Of a stretch of DNA of 64,000 nucleotides, positions 8,803-22,984 are shown piece after piece. The translations under genes were made by a program, and so were the position numbers. Source of the DNA: Patagioenas fasciata (Eukaryota > Chordata > Aves > Columbiformes > Columbidae); assembly GCF_037038585.1 (NCBI RefSeq), contig NC_092521.1, positions 74,006,898-74,070,897 on the forward strand, given 5' to 3'. The first letter of the stretch is position 1. The number at the start of each line of letters is the position of its first letter. The notes beneath the pieces were generated by a model. The model ran no database searches. It was not told the origin of the DNA and saw only the letters and a list, made by a program, of their open reading frames with translations.

Positions 8803-11800
8803 GTAAGGGTGGATAATACTCCATGACACCAGTATCATTCTTTCATTATGCATCCCTGGTGAGAAAATCAATAAGCAGAGAGAATCTCTAAGTCCGTAGA
8901 CTCTTTTCATGGTGGAGATTAGCACTTGATGAACGCTTGGAAACTTCTTTCAATGCCTGGGATTTGAATTCTGCCATTCTGATGACTTGATCAAGTGGCT
9001 GCTGCTCTACTCTAACTCCTGTTGGTTTGTACTACAGGCCTAAGTTTTCTGAAACTCTTTTTTATCTTCAATTAACTTTATTTCTAGGTCATCTTCAGAT
9101 GCTAATTTTTGTTTTGAGACGATGGGGAAGGGAATCCTTGAAATGTCACCCAAATCTCTTTCACTGCAGATGCTCCCATTACAGAACAGTTTGGCACTTA
9201 AACATATTCTTGGTCAGGGAGTTGCAGCTGGGCTCTGTGCATGCTTCATGTGTTTTTAGGGTGCTTTAGATTTCAAAACTCACTGGCATTGGGAATTTAA
9301 ATCCTTTAGAAAAGGACATACTCTTAGAAAAATTTTCCAGGCCTTTGTTTTAATGGAAGACAGTGGGACAAAGTAGTTAGATATTAGAAAGGATCAGACC
9401 AGAGGCTTTCAAGAGCTGAAATAAAAATGGGGAAAAAGGGGGAAGTGTGTTTTTTTTTCCTCCCCTTTCTCTTTCCTTCTTTCCAGTGATGTTCATCTCT
9501 GTCAGACTACTAGGTACAGATTCAGATAGAACATTCTCTCGTCTTAAATGGGAATTGGGATGGGGGGTGCAAAGGCCTAGGGGAAAAGTAAAATCTGTAG
9601 GTTGGTCTTCGTAGTGTACTGTTAGAGCTCTAAGCATCCTTGAGAAGGAATGAGGAGCTTTTATTATACCAAAGCACAAGTGTAGAATTAAACTTCAAGG
9701 AACTGGAAAAGCTAAAAATTCAGAAGCTTGCAATATTTTTGTCTTGTGCCAAAGCCTTTCCTAGAAGGCCTGTTTTCCCTTTTGGCTCGAATGTATTAAA
9801 GTCCATTTAGGAGAATGTTAAGGGAGAAATATGTATTACAAGGGTATTGATTCTTGCCGAATTAGAGTCTTGTGGGTGATCATTCTTCATGCTAATAGCT
9901 GCTCATGCTGACATCACCCGAGATGTCAGGCGATTGTCAGAATTCAAGCCTTGATATTTTGCAGAACAATGGCTTGAGCGCTGGCAGACACTTTCTTGGT
10001 GGGTCAGGTTGCTTTTGTTTTTCCTGTCCAGCTCAAACTGTGATGTTCCAGTTACTTGGTCACAGCAAGGAGTATAGTACACAAAATTTCCAAGAGAAAG
10101 GTATCAGTGCAGCGCCATTGTGAGGACAAAATACTACTTGCTGCTAAATCTTATGCTAGAGGCAGATTTGCTATCAGTGTCTATAATCTAGACACAGAAA
10201 TGCATGCATTTTTAACACATTATGAAACAGCTCACCAACTTTTAAATCTCTATTTTGTTTGTTTTGTTTTCTGCTGTGATGAAATTTTTAATTCCAGGAA
10301 CCTAGAAGTCCAAAAAGTTGAGACTGAAAGTTTCTTTTTTTTCCTCTCTTTTTATGTTTTGTTTTTCCTCCTTGGCTGCTGGGTACCTACCTTTGTTTTT
10401 TGTTTTTAAATGGTGATTCCTAATGAGGGCTCTCTGAGGCGAAAGCAATCAAAATAGCCCGTTATTGTGCTCTAGAAATGATGAAAATAGGATGTCACAG
10501 ATTATACATGATTTTCAAGAATGGATAGCTTTTGATGTTCGTTACTGGTAGGCTATTATAGCATTACACATAGTCATGACATTTAACATTTGAAAGGTTA
10601 CAGAAGAGGCATTGGGGTGTTTTTCTAAAAGGCTTCAGGAGAACTAAGCAAGGGGGCTACAACGTGAGCTGTGGGAGTGCAGAGCAAATGCTGTTTGGGT
10701 TGCTGGCATCTCTGACTTATGCTCAAGCTTGTTTTGCATTTAACATGCTCTTTTTTGTGTTCTAGAGCTAATGCTAAAAAGGTCAGGAAAAATCTCTGTG
10801 GAGTTCCTTGCTAGCAAAGGTGGGTTGCATTGTTAACACATGGAAAGTCAGAGGAACATTGCAAAGAATGTTGCAAGTGATGCTGTGCATGACAGGATGA
10901 CTTCAGGTGTGTGATGATGCTTGCAACACTTGGTTGAGTTGTGGTCCCGTGACTTCCCCCTCCCCCTGTTTTCTCCCAGTGTCCTTTGGAAAACAGTCCT
11001 GCTTATACAGTCTTGGGTAGGAGAATGACAATGCAATATGCTTTGCTAGTCTTAACCTGAGCTAATTTTGTGAAGTGTGTAATTTATCCTGGTTTACTTG
11101 TTCAAGTCCTCTACCCATCAGTGGGAGAAGTTCTTGTGGGTGTTTGGGAAACAGGCGATTTTGAAAAGCAAAGTGAATGAAGGAGTCCTGCGCTGTAACA
11201 GCCTGATGTGTAGTTTTTCTTGTATTTGTCCCTGAGAACTTTTGGGGACCTTCATGTCCAACTCTTCCTTATAAGGTTTGTTCCCCTCGTCTATCTCATT
11301 TAAAAATCAGATGAGCTAAAGTGACATTTGTGTAGGTGACTTGAAGTAGCCTATCAGGTCAATTTGGCAGCTCTTGGTAGAGTTTCAGGGAGAGAGCAAG
11401 TGTGCAACCATAAGTGATACAAACCACTTTTTCCTTTCGTAGTGTGCTGAAATACAAATTTCTGTTGTGAAAAATTTGCTATGTGAATAGGTGGAGAAGC
11501 TTTTTGCCTGGAGGATAGTTCTTAATTTCTCAGAAGATGTGCTAAGAGCTAAACTAAGCTCTAAGGTAAGAGCTCACTGCTGCTGAAATATGATGTTGTT
11601 TTCGTAAGAGTGTTTTGGTCTCTTTCCTTGGGCCACTTTGGTCATTTGCTACACATGTTCGTGGCTGACTCTAACCAAGTAGAAAGGTGTCCTGTGTATT
11701 TGTTTTTTCTGGGATTGGTTTTCTTCTGGATTAGAGGATGGGACCAGGTCTTGGAAGCATGTGGTGGCATAGTTGAGATGAGATGCCCTTCCAGGTAAAG

Positions 11801-12805
11801 GAAGGGAAAGAAATGGGCACAAGAAGAATGGGTCCCCTCTCCTTTTGGTAGTAGCAAACTGCTGGGTCAGCTTGGCCAGGGAAGCCTAATGATTTTTCTG
11901 AAGTCTTAACAGAGGTTTTTTCTCTGAGTTCAAAGAAACATTAAGGAGCTACTCAAGCAAACAAGCTAAAGACTAGACCTGTCTTTGCAGAATGTCTCCA
12001 GAACCTGCCTGTATTTGCAAGGTTTACCTGTTGAAGGGAGGGTTTAGGGGAAAGAACTGCTGTTAACCTTGCATCTAATCCTTATGTTGCCCTGAAATGT
12101 GAATCTAAGTGATGATGTCTTTATTCATGTCATTTTTTAGTATTTTTTTTTTTAAACAGACGTGTTGCTGGGTTGTGTTCTTAAAATGAGCAAGAAATGT
12201 GTCAGTGCTAGGTGGGGTTTTTTATTGAGCAACTCAACCATAACAAAAATGTTAGTATTGCTCTTGTACATTTAAAAAAAAGATAAAAATAGCACCTTTA
12301 CTGCTTCAAAAGATTATATAAAGTATGTGTAGCTGTATTGTATTATATGATCATCAGAAACAAGAGCAACTGAGGAAGTAACTGGTAACAAATCCATCAT
12401 TATTCATACTATGAGAAATATCGAGCGTAATAGCTATTCATACTTACGACAGTGCAGTGAGGAACACTGGAGGTTTGGTTGACTTGCCCTGAAATGTTGG
12501 GGTAAAACGTACTTGTTTCAGACCAGTTATGGGCTGAAATGTTTTTTTTCCTGGAAGGTCTTGACAGTTCCCAGTCTCATGATCCCAGAACTGCCTGTGA
12601 GCTGGTTCAGCTGCTCTGCTCTGACTAAGAATGGTTTCTATAGCCAAATGGAGGCACTAGAGGTGTCTGTTCTTATGTCTAGTAGGAAATGGTCTTGGAG
12701 GCTGTTGGGCAGAACTTGCCTATAAACTCCTATGACTCTTGAGGGGATGCCTTGGATAGAGCTGCAAATTTTTCACCCTTGCTAAAGACAGTAGCCTTTT
12801 GTCTG
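8803..12805. other. Intronic, nothing recognised
   Basis: No diagnostic repeat or gene seen. The frames here, including 9377-9679 and 10056-10409, are low-complexity or T-rich and not protein-like. Confidence 0.5.
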
Positions 12806-12933
12806 AAAAAAAATAACCAACCAAACAACAAACCCCAAAACCAACCAACCAAAACACCACCAAAAAACCAACACACCCCAAACCAAACAACACAAACAAC
12901 AACAACAAAACCCCAAACAAAACAACAAAAAAC
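12806..12933. repeat. A/C-only low-complexity tract
   Basis: About 128 bases composed almost wholly of A and C on the plus strand, with no G and a single T. It is built of irregular CCAA, CAAC and CAAA units. The minus-strand frame through it gives an artificial Gly/Val/Leu/Phe-rich hydrophobic peptide that should not be annotated. Confidence 0.92.
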
Positions 12934-15900
12934 TACCCTGCAAACTGAAAACCAAAATAAGTTCTTTAGTAATTTAGTAATTTTGGTTATTATTCTTGCC
13001 TGTGATAGAAGTGGTATCATTTTGGGAGCAAGGTGACATATCACATCTTTCCTTTTGTTTTACCAAGCGGAGTTTGGGAAGACCTGGAGTTTGGGTTCTT
13101 GGGTTCTGGATTGCACAGGAGTGACTGGCGTTTCTCTTCAGAAACATTTCTGGTTGGCTTTTTCCATAATTGTAATACAAAAAAAGTTTGAGCTGATTGA
13201 CTAGCTCAGTCTTTCTCGCTGGGTACCAACTCCATTGTATGTGAACTCTGAGATGGACTGAGGAAGAGATCTAGTCTGAGCCTTTGTTACAGGGGTCTGC
13301 CTCCATTTAGAAACAGTTTGTCACACTCCAAATACCTTTGCAAAAGACAAGATGTATTAAATGTTTTCCCCATGCTATGTGTTTTACTTTGAACACTCTA
13401 TACCAGCTGCTGAATGATGTTCAGGTTTTATAACAAATGCTACTAATAATACTTCAATCGCTTTGCATAGTTGTATTAGGTTTTTGGGCTGTTGAGATGA
13501 AGGAAGTAATGAATGAGAAGTAATTTTATGGGCATGCTACATGCCCATTTATACAACGTAGTTGCATACAAATGTCAAGTTTCTTCCTTTTTTCAGGATA
13601 GCTGGCCAACTTGTATGCTTGACTTCAGCCATGTCATATCTGTACTGACTTTGGCAGTGATTCAGAGAAGACTCATCCAGCCAGAGAAGCATCTATGGGA
13701 CAACTTTTTTTTTTTTCCCATTTTATCTATTTTTTTAAGTGTGTGAGGACTGAAGCTTTTTTATTGAGCATAACTGTGGCTTGTCTGAAGCTGATCTGTT
13801 GAGTGTGGTGGATCTACATTCAAGCTGCGTAGTCAGAGTGAATTTTTTCCCAAACCTATGGTTGAACCATGAATCATTGCACTGTGTGGGAAATGATGCT
13901 TTCATCCAGTAGCTGGTCTTAGCTCCCCCCTTCCTATCGGTATTCTCTAACTCTGCAATCGTAACTCTGTGAAACCAAGCAAGGAAGCATGTGCTTTGTG
14001 TGAGGAGCTTGTGAACTTTTCTAAATCCTGGCTTGCTATGCAGAAGGAGATGTTCCCAAAATGACTTTCTGTTCCCCATCCTGTCCTGTGGCCAGGGCTG
14101 CCTCCCTGCAGCTCCTTCTACAGCAGTATCATCATCTGCTTCCAGCAGTGCTGTGGCCATGCTGTCTCCCTGACTATCCAAATACTGCATTTCTCTCTTG
14201 GGGTTGGGTGGAGCAAGCACATCTCAAGGCTCTGACAACTACCAGAAATCCCTAGTGGTGACTAAATACCGGGAGCTGGAGTTGTTGGTGAGCACCAGTG
14301 TGGTAAAGTAGAAGAGAAACCATCTCAAATGTACCAAGAGGGAGATGATATAACAGTAAGAGCAGTTTGCCCCTTGTTCTTTGCACTGTGTGACTGTGCT
14401 GTGCTGATGCTGTGAGTTAAAGCAGGATTTTGTGGTAGAGACTGTGTTGGTGGTAGAAAGTTTCTGGAATATCTCTGGGATATTGATGACTTGCTCATGA
14501 AGGATCTTTGAGCACTGAAGTAGTTCAGTGGTATGCTGGAGTTTGGTATAGGCCTTACAATTAATCTGTAGATAAATCTGACTGTTTACATGGTGTGGGA
14601 AGATGAGGGAAAAGGTGAAAGGAAGAATGTGTTGCTTCTCATGGTCAGGGTGACAAGCATCCTTCTGCAGGTCAGGATTAGGGCATCATCAGCATGGTTC
14701 CAGTTGAAACTTACTGATTTAGTGAGCACAGTATGTACTCTGAACATATTTACTATATTATACAGACCCTCTATGGTGCCTGAGTGGAACATATCTCCTC
14801 TGCACATCCTTAAAAACACCCAGGGTTTCCATGCTGCATCTCGCACACATTAAACACTTTGTTGGTGTCCCTGTGACCTTACAACGAAGCCTTTCAACAC
14901 CGTGATGTGTGCAGGGCTGGTTTGTGTCGGAGCGTGCAATGGGAGCTGTAGTTCCAAGCTGGACCTGGGGATGTTGGGCACAGTGACACCGTGGAAGCTT
15001 TTCAGGGTTGTGGCCATGTGTGGAGCTGAGGGGCTTGGAGGAAAGAGCTTCAGGTTGTGTCTTCCTACCATTGTCTGGGATCTTTTAGAAGTGCTGCTGT
15101 AATGGGATATCTCGTGCTACCTGTCACCCTAGCCATATTGGGTGAGGTCCCTAGAAAAATCAGTGGGCTGAAAGGACTGTTTCAAAAGTGACTTTCACTG
15201 GAGATGCTGCATCTGAAATCAATTAGCAGTTTAAAATTAGCCGAATACTCTAGGTAGCTTAAATGAATCTTAGTGACTTTCTGCCACTTTTATTAGAAGA
15301 GGCCGTTTACAACCTTGTGGCCTTAGTGCAGCCTGGATTGCAATTTTTTTTTTTTTTTAATCAATGAAGATGATTTTGCAGCATGGCTGTAATATCCCTA
15401 AAGATGTCTGCTTAATGAAGAAATAACAGGATTTGTATAAATCAAAACATAGTAGGCCAAAGCACCTATATCCTAAAACTGATGTAACCAATAAAGCTTT
15501 GAATTACAATGTCATCTGCCACCAGGGAGCCCTGCAAAGTCTCCCTGCCCTTCTGCATCCTGTAAGAAGGGACTAAGCCATCACATTGTTAGGGAAGAAA
15601 AACTGAATACAAACTAAAGACCTAAAATTTAACTAAGTTTAAAATCACCCTGAATTTTGGATGTAAATGAACACCAACTAAAAATGGTTGTGTGTGGTTT
15701 GTTGTTTTTGTGATACTTACTGTAAAATAAAGATTAGAAGTCATTCGAGGCTGTTTTTGAAGATCTGATTGACATTTTCTAAGTGATGTCTCTGCTCATC
15801 TATGTGTTTTGTAGCAGTGGAAGGGAAGGGGAGAGGGAAAGCTGCTTTAAAAGAGATAGTTTGAGAGATGTGGTGAAAGCCTAGAAGAGAAGGCACAAAG

Positions 15901-17468
15901 AAGGCCAATATTGACACAACTTTCAATTTCTTAATTGATTTTTTTTTTTTCCCCAATGCACTCACTTCAGCAATGTGAGAGGAGTCAGATTGGTGTCCAT
16001 AGTCATGTAGGTATTTCTGGTGTAATGGAGAGAAAAGGCAAAGAAGGCAGCTCCCCCTGCCTGAGGTGAAGGTGATGTGTTGGGTGGGGGAGTGTCTTAG
16101 CTCACAGCATAGCTAGATCATGGCTCTGAAAATTACTGATACGATTATCTTTTTGGAGTAATGCTAACACTTCCTTGGAACTGCTATTGAGCATCTGTGT
16201 GGGAAGAGCCTGCGGTTTCTGGGCAAAGTTGTTTTGCCCATGTGATGGCTGTATTGCTCTTTGTTCACTACTGTGTCCCAGGTCCTGGAAATTGAACTCT
16301 CAGGGATGATGACTGTCTCTTCAAATGTGGAGGAAGTGTCAGGAAGACGAAAAAAAAAAATCAGGAGAGAACAGAGTATTTATACCACAATGCATAGTGA
16401 ACATCCCACTTGTGATACAGGTAGCTAATTCACATCCAAAACTTGGCCTGACTTCAGTCCTGGTCTAAACCACAAGTGTCACTTTTGAGTAGATGTTTAT
16501 TTGCCATGTCCTGTGGTCTGGTGGCCATTTGGACAGCTGGGGATTCCAGGGTTTACCACATGGTGAGGTGCAAGCGCAAAACCGCTACAGCTCTGAATGC
16601 AAATGGTGGCACATTATGATCTCCATGAAATGGCAATGCCTGCTCAACTATCTTGATTTAAAAAGTCTACACTTTTTTTTTTAAATATTTTCCCTTCCTT
16701 ATCCTTTTTCAGCCTTGACAGTCTTTAGAAGTGACTAGTGCTTTGCCTCTGCTGGCTGTCAGTCTTGTACTCCAAGATTTCAGTATCTGCAGCTGTAAAG
16801 ATGCAAAGTGGGGAGCAGACAGTGGTTTCTGATAGCGAGAGAAGGGCACTGGTGCTAATCCCGTAAATCCGCAGTAGGCCCCTCCTGTGCGTAGAAACCT
16901 GATCTTAACTCTTAGATCCTCCTCACTGTTGCTGTGATACTTAAATATAATTCCTGCTTCTTAAAACAAGGTGGGAGGGGGATAGATCTAATCAGATTTA
17001 AGGAAAACTGTATGAACTAGAGTTAGATGTTTATCTCGGCATCAGTATCTTACTCTTGGTTACTCAAGAAAAGATGACAAATGGCTGTCTCTTTGACAGT
17101 GTACAATATAAAGCAAATGCAATTCCTAAGCCTCCCTTAAGCCTCTGTGGCATGCTTAAATATCTTCCAGTTGCGTGGTTAAAGGCTAAAATAAGTCTTG
17201 TACCCAGGAGTAGTGGATGTGGGAGATTTGTGAAATGCCTGTCCCTAGCTACTTTCATTGATGCAAATGGTAGAGGCCAGGCTGTGGTGTGTGGGGAGGG
17301 GAACTGGAGAGAGCAGACTGGCTGAATAAGATGATAACGCGTGCAGTTATGGCTAATGAGAGTTTGTTTCCTGTAAATACTCCCAGAGGTTTTACATAGT
17401 GAGAACAAATGCAAATGCAGTTTGGAATATGCTGGTGGGTACAGCTCAATGTTCACAATCCATGAGCT
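12934..17468. other. Intronic, nothing recognised apart from a poly(T)
   Basis: Contains a run of 15 T at 15344-15358. The 161-codon minus-strand frame at 13735-14220 has no recognisable domain and no bracketing splice sites. No repeats with clear family motifs. Confidence 0.45.
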
Positions 17469-17531
17469 AAAAAAAAAAAGGGGGGGGGAATTGAGGTTTG
17501 GTGTGGTAGGGTGTGTGTGTTTTTTTTTTTC
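17469..17531. repeat. Homopolymer cluster (A11, G9, GT, T11)
   Basis: A run of 11 A is followed directly by 9 G (17480-17488); 20 bases later a GT pentamer leads into 11 T. Low-complexity DNA with likely length variation. Confidence 0.9.
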
Positions 17532-18589
17532 TTTAATATATATTTTTTTCGCTCCAAACCGCCAGAGGTGCTTGCTACTGAGTAAGTGTTAACATTAAGC
17601 TGTAGAATGATGGAGTTGGACCTTGCAGCACTGACTTTCGTCAGTTGTGCTGGGGTAACCACGTGTAGATGATTCTCTTCTACACCCGTCTGGAAGAAGA
17701 AATTTCTCCTCTTCTTGTACCCTCCAAAAACCTGACAGCCAGTGAGATCTTAAGATCTACAGCTCATGATATTCAAGATCCTAGAATCAAAGTGGTGTTT
17801 CTGCTGTTTGTCTTCCAGAGTGAGACTTGAGAGCAAAATTCTCAGCGCTGATCTCCACAGGGTGTTTGCCACATACCTCTCTGTCAGGTTCTGCTTTGTT
17901 TGTAGCATTAGGATGTAGTTGGATCCTTCTGTCAACAAAGGCAAGTGCATACGTTAGACTTTTAAAAGAGATATTTTAACATGTAAGGTTTGCAGTGGGT
18001 TGTTTTTTTGGTTTGGTGGTTGCATGTGTTTTGTTGTTTTTTTGAAGACGTTTTGGCTGTGAAGGTTACAGCTGGCGTGCAGCTCATTGGTATTCTCACT
18101 TTGGGTAATGTCTTTATAGGAGAGGAGACAACACATCCATGTTAAGCTTATTTTTCTTGTAACACACTCTTAGATCTGGAGAGGAGACTTCAGAGAGGTC
18201 AACTAGTCAATGAAAAGTTGGTTCATAGTTGTGTTTTTTTGATGGCAATTTGGTGACACTGATGGGGAAACTCTGTGTGCTCCCCAGACAGTCTGTCTGT
18301 TGACTCATTGTTTTTTTTCCTTTTAGCAATTTTGACTTGGTGTTTTTCTTTTCTCTTTCCCCAGTGCCCTCACACCACACCCTTCCTGTCACTCCACCCA
18401 GTAATGTTTTCCTACATCTTTTTTGTTGCTTTTTAAACCTTTCTGCTGCTGCTTCTGAAAATTGAGGGCATGGAGAACACCCTTCCCTCTTTTATTTGCA
18501 GCAGGGTTTCATATAGTTGAAAAGATATCGTCATTACCCTTACTTTCTCTTATTTTGGCTGAGCTCCAGTTCATTCTGTTTTTTCTTTT

Positions 18590-19760
18590 TTTCCTCCCAG
18601 ATGTCATGTTTTTCTAATTCTGTGACGATCCTGTTGCTTTTGGTTGGATTCTTTCCAGCTGATCTTTTCTGAAATTTGCTGAAGACTGGATACAACATCG
18701 TGCTGGAAGCTTGATCAGTCACAAGTAGAACAGAACCGTTGCTCCACGATTCTCACGTATGTTCCTCTGTTTGTTCCTGTATGGCATTTGCTTGTTTCTC
18801 AACCAAGAATTTTCCAGTTTCTAAAAGTTGCTTTGAATTTGGTCTTCCAGCAAGGTGGCAGCTTTACTGTAGCAGCTTCCTCAAGTTTAACAAGTGTAAT
18901 TATCTCCTTCATTATCTAGATCATCAGTATTAGAATAGCATGGGACCAGGACAGATTTCTGCAGAGGTTGTTCAGTGTGTCAGGCTATTTTGTCACTATT
19001 TCAGTTTTTTTCAATTCCAAGCAACTGGTAAATGCAGTTATCCAGTCACTTTCCAATCTGCCATAAGATGACCACATTGATAACTGACAAAGTTTTCTTA
19101 TTTTTCTTTAGAATGCAGTTTGAATCTTTTGACAAGGTTTTGCTACTATCAAGATGCAATGTCTACTGCTTTGCTGTTCCTAAAATATATTTTTCTTATT
19201 CTGCCATAGTAGGAAGTTGAGTTGGTTTGACCTGGTTTATCCATGAACAATCAGTTTTTGTTGAGTTAGATCTCTTATTTTCTTCTTGGTGCTAGCACAT
19301 GGGTTTAATGGCAATCCATATGCAAATAAGCAGCAGCTACCATTCTTCAGGTTCTTTCCACTCCTTTTCCCTCCCATCTCTTTAAGATATCACTGTTTAC
19401 CATTCTCCAGTCTCTATTACCCTTTCAGTCCTCTATGAACTCTCAAAAATCACTGCTAATGGCTTGAAGCATGAAGAAAAACCTGAACTGCTCAACATGT
19501 TCATGACCAAATATAAAGAAATCCAGCTAATCTGAGAGAAATCTGGTTCATCTAATTAGTGTCTGATCTGTGCTTTCTATTTTCTTTTTTGTTTTGTTTT
19601 GACCTTGTTACCTGTAGCTTTCTTCAGAAAGTGATGAGTGGACTGAGCTTTCCCTTAATGATTATTTTATTGCTGTGGAATTATAGAATAATTTTTTAAT
19701 TTTTTTATGCCTCTTGCTTCACCTTCACTTATTTTGGTATTGCAATAATTGTTTTCAGGC
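18590..19760 (-). mobile_element. Ancient CR1-superfamily LINE, RT region fossil
   Basis: Read on the minus strand, the segment follows the order of a CR1-type ORF2. Part of the sequence before the RT core lies near 19420-19470, a stretch after the finger motifs lies near 19220-19255, and the catalytic-core region lies near 18860-18950. The translation there gives LVPCYSNTDDLDNEG where CR1 has LGPVLFNIFINDIDNG. The following FADDTKL motif survives only in a shifted frame as LEEAATVKL. The part near 18610-18720 matches the C-terminal portion. Several frameshifts and stops are present, and divergence is much higher than in the other CR1 copies here, which suggests insertion before modern birds diversified. 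Edges are approximate. Confidence 0.62.
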
Positions 19761-22700
19761 TATTGCTTTTAGAGGAGTGCAGATGAATGGACTTGGCTTG
19801 ACCTCTTCAGCTACCAAGGGGAGAAGAACTAACTGTTGCTTGCTTTTGGTCATATATGGGCAACAGCAAAACTTAAACATGTTTGATCTGAGGATTAACT
19901 GGAAGCCAGTTAAAAACTGGAGATGAGAGAGAACAGTCAGTGGCAGAGAAAGCTCTCTTCAAATACAAAGGCAAGTTCTTTCATCCAGAATCAACCTGTT
20001 GAAACAGTTAGTGGGCAAATGCCAAAAGGCTGAATCTTTACCTCAGCTGGGTCTGTCAGACTTGGGTTGGAGAACATCATTTAGTTGATCAGCTCAACTA
20101 TAATTCAGAAGCCATGTCAGGTTTTATATATGGTGCTTCTGCTGCTGTCTGAAGCTAAAATAGCTCAAAATAGAAAGTATTGGAAAACACTGCTGAACCC
20201 AAAATGGCTAGATTATCATATGATAAACTGGAGGTTTGGTCCTGTTTCACCACCAGGTCTAGAAACATGTTGGATAAGGGGATGTTCAGAGAGCAGAGAC
20301 AGTGAACAATGCTAATACTGTTCACAAAGTAAGAATTCTTCTGAAAAGGCACATACAGTTTCAAGAACAGATGGTTTAGTGGTAGCAAATTTTTGTTGGC
20401 TCGCAGCTGTCTTTCAGGTTAGGATCTTGTCTTGAAAGCTCTGTCATAGAGTTGACATCCCTTCTGCAAAGTACTTGATAAAAGGGCAGAATAAATTCCT
20501 CAAGGGAACTTGTTCTTCTGGGTCTAACAAAAATGAGCTTATGATGAAGGTGCAAGGTAAGCGGCAGTAAGCTCACGGAGGCAGGTCGACATTGTTGGAG
20601 CAGCCTGTGGCTATTTCAGATTTTGTTCTGCTCTCGGTGCTCCAGAATTAGCATGCTGCAGGACAGATGTCACCCCTTTGATGGAAGGTGGGAAGACTGA
20701 CTTGGAAACGTGCAAAAGTCTTTCTTTGATCATCTCTCATTTCTTCTGCAGAAGAAGCATATTGTTTGTTAGACAGAGCTTACATAATCCTCCTTCTGTG
20801 TGTGTAAACATATTTAACACAGGCCTTTTGTTTCTTGACTAGTTTAAATTTATCCATAGTGTACGTGCAGTGTGGAAGGGGATAGAAGAGGGATGAGTAA
20901 CAGGATGCATTTTGAATTTCTTCTCTCCTCTGGTGCCCCAGAACCTATGCGGACTCATAGCAAGCAAAACGGAGGTGAAATAATGTCATCGTTATCTTCT
21001 ATCCATGCCCTACCCTGCTAAGAGCAAACTCACTGTCTCTTTAGCTAATCGGTAGTATTGCAACCCTTGCTCTTTCCTTGCTGGGTTTTCTCCTGTTGCA
21101 CAGTAGCTGGTAGAGAGGCTTTAAATGCAGAATTAACATATAAGCCTGTGCCATTTTTGGCCAGCTGTTAGTGTTTAAAGTCTTTAAAGTCACCCACTAA
21201 AGACAACGCAGAAGAACGAAAGTCGGCCTGGATATGTGGCATGTGTGCTCTTGTTTAATATCGTAATTCCTGGTATGGCCAGGGATGCATGCCAGCTTTG
21301 GCAGTACAGGGCACAGTTCAGATACTTAAGTACTATACTAAAAATAACGGGACTATTTTAGACTGGGACCCAATTAGGGAGAGAATAACTTCTTGCTCTG
21401 CAGTCAGTAATCTGAAGTAGCAGGCAGGCTGCAGTGTGCAAGTAAACCTGACTGTTTTGCTTGCAGAGTTGCCAGTTTTGATGCTGCTCTCTCACTGTGT
21501 TCCTTACGTGCTTTTCCAGATATTAAAAAAAAAAAAAAAATTAAAAAGTCATCCTCCTAAGGCGGACTTTGTGTGCTATAGTGCGGATTTTGATATTGCA
21601 GTGTTTAATAGCATTACGTAGAGCTCCTAATCCTCCAGTAGTCACTTAGGAAATTCCTAGAAGGCAGGGAATGAGAGACAAGAGTTGCTGTGTGGTGCCT
21701 TCCCCCGCAGTGAGCAAACTCCTCCCTGCCCTGTGGAAGGGCAGTGAGGGTGAATCTGGACAGCCAGGGAGCAGAGGGGGTGGTTTGAAGATGATCACTT
21801 TTCCCCTGGTTTGCCTACTGCCCATGGAGGAGAAGGTAGCATTGCTCCCGAAATGTGCTGCTGCTCGCTTTCCTATGTCAGTAAGTATAGTGAAAATAAC
21901 TTGCAAGTTTAAGCATCAGAAAAAAACCATTACTTTACCCGTCAGTAGTTTCTCTCTGATGGTTTTATTTTTGGTGATGCTGCTTGCTGCCACCTTCTAT
22001 TAGATTGTGTGGATTTCAGTGAAATGAATTAGGGGGATCTCAGTTTCTCCATGCACAAGGCATCTGGGGGGGTGGGGAAGGAATGAGCATGCTCCAGTAT
22101 CTGAATCTTCTGGTCTTGAAGGGCTCTTGGGTGATGAGCTGCATTTGGTCCCAGTTCTTTGCTGCTCATCAGCACAGGTTTGTGGATGAGAGAATGCTTT
22201 ACAGAGCCTCATGGAAATGCTGGATTGGATAGGCTTGTGCTGATGCTTGAGATGAAAGCTAAATGCACCTAAAATTTCTATTTTTGTAGTCTGCTTTCTA
22301 GCATGCTATTTTGAGAACATGAAAAAAACAGAATCTTTTTGGTGTTGTGACTCTAATGCTATTTGGAAAGTAGTTTTTTGTTTTATTCAAAATAAGAAGC
22401 TGATGAGAGGTGTTCAAGGCCTTGCTCAGCTGTGGTCTCTTAACAGCTTTCAGTATGATGTTGGGCTTATGTCATGATTTTTGCGATTTGTGCAGGAAGC
22501 TTCACGTTCTTCAAAATATTAAATTTTGATTTGTTCTTGTCCTGGCCTGAAACGCGAAAGAAGATACCTCCTAGGTGCCTATTATGAAAATGGCACGTTT
22601 CTTATTCAGTGCTGAAATGTCTTGCATCCTGGACATATCAAATTCCCATGGAAATAGTGGGAGAAGCACCCTGGTGAAGTGGTTCATGTTTTGTGTTGTA

Positions 22701-22984
22701 GAGAGCCAGCATTTAGGCATGTGCTTGTCAGCTTGCAAGCTACATGTATTCTACCATCTGCATAGTGCAGCAGCCTGCAGGACTTGCTGTTAAAAGTAAA
22801 TGTTACATGGAGGATGCCTAGCAACTGTAGCTTTTAGGTCTGTGCCAAATTGTTCAAGGTGCAAATCTGTTAAATTGATGCAGTGTTTTCTGGAGGATGC
22901 AATGTGGTGATGCTGAAGTTGCACTTTTGGACCTCTGTGATGTGGCTGTCCCTCCAACTCTCCTTCATCATCCCTATTAGGTTA
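19761..22984. other. Intronic, nothing recognised
   Basis: Includes an A16 run at 21525-21540. It is not clearly part of a retrocopy: no upstream gene-like sequence or AATAAA at the right distance was found. No other structure recognised. Confidence 0.45.

Noticed and set aside
12720-13044. Hydrophobic minus-strand frames that look like membrane segments
   Set aside because: Produced by the A/C-only tract at 12806-12933, which reads as G/T-only on the other strand and gives Val/Leu/Phe/Gly strings.
13735-14220. 161-codon minus-strand frame
   Set aside because: No recognised family, and no promoter or splice bracket on that strand. Likely chance.
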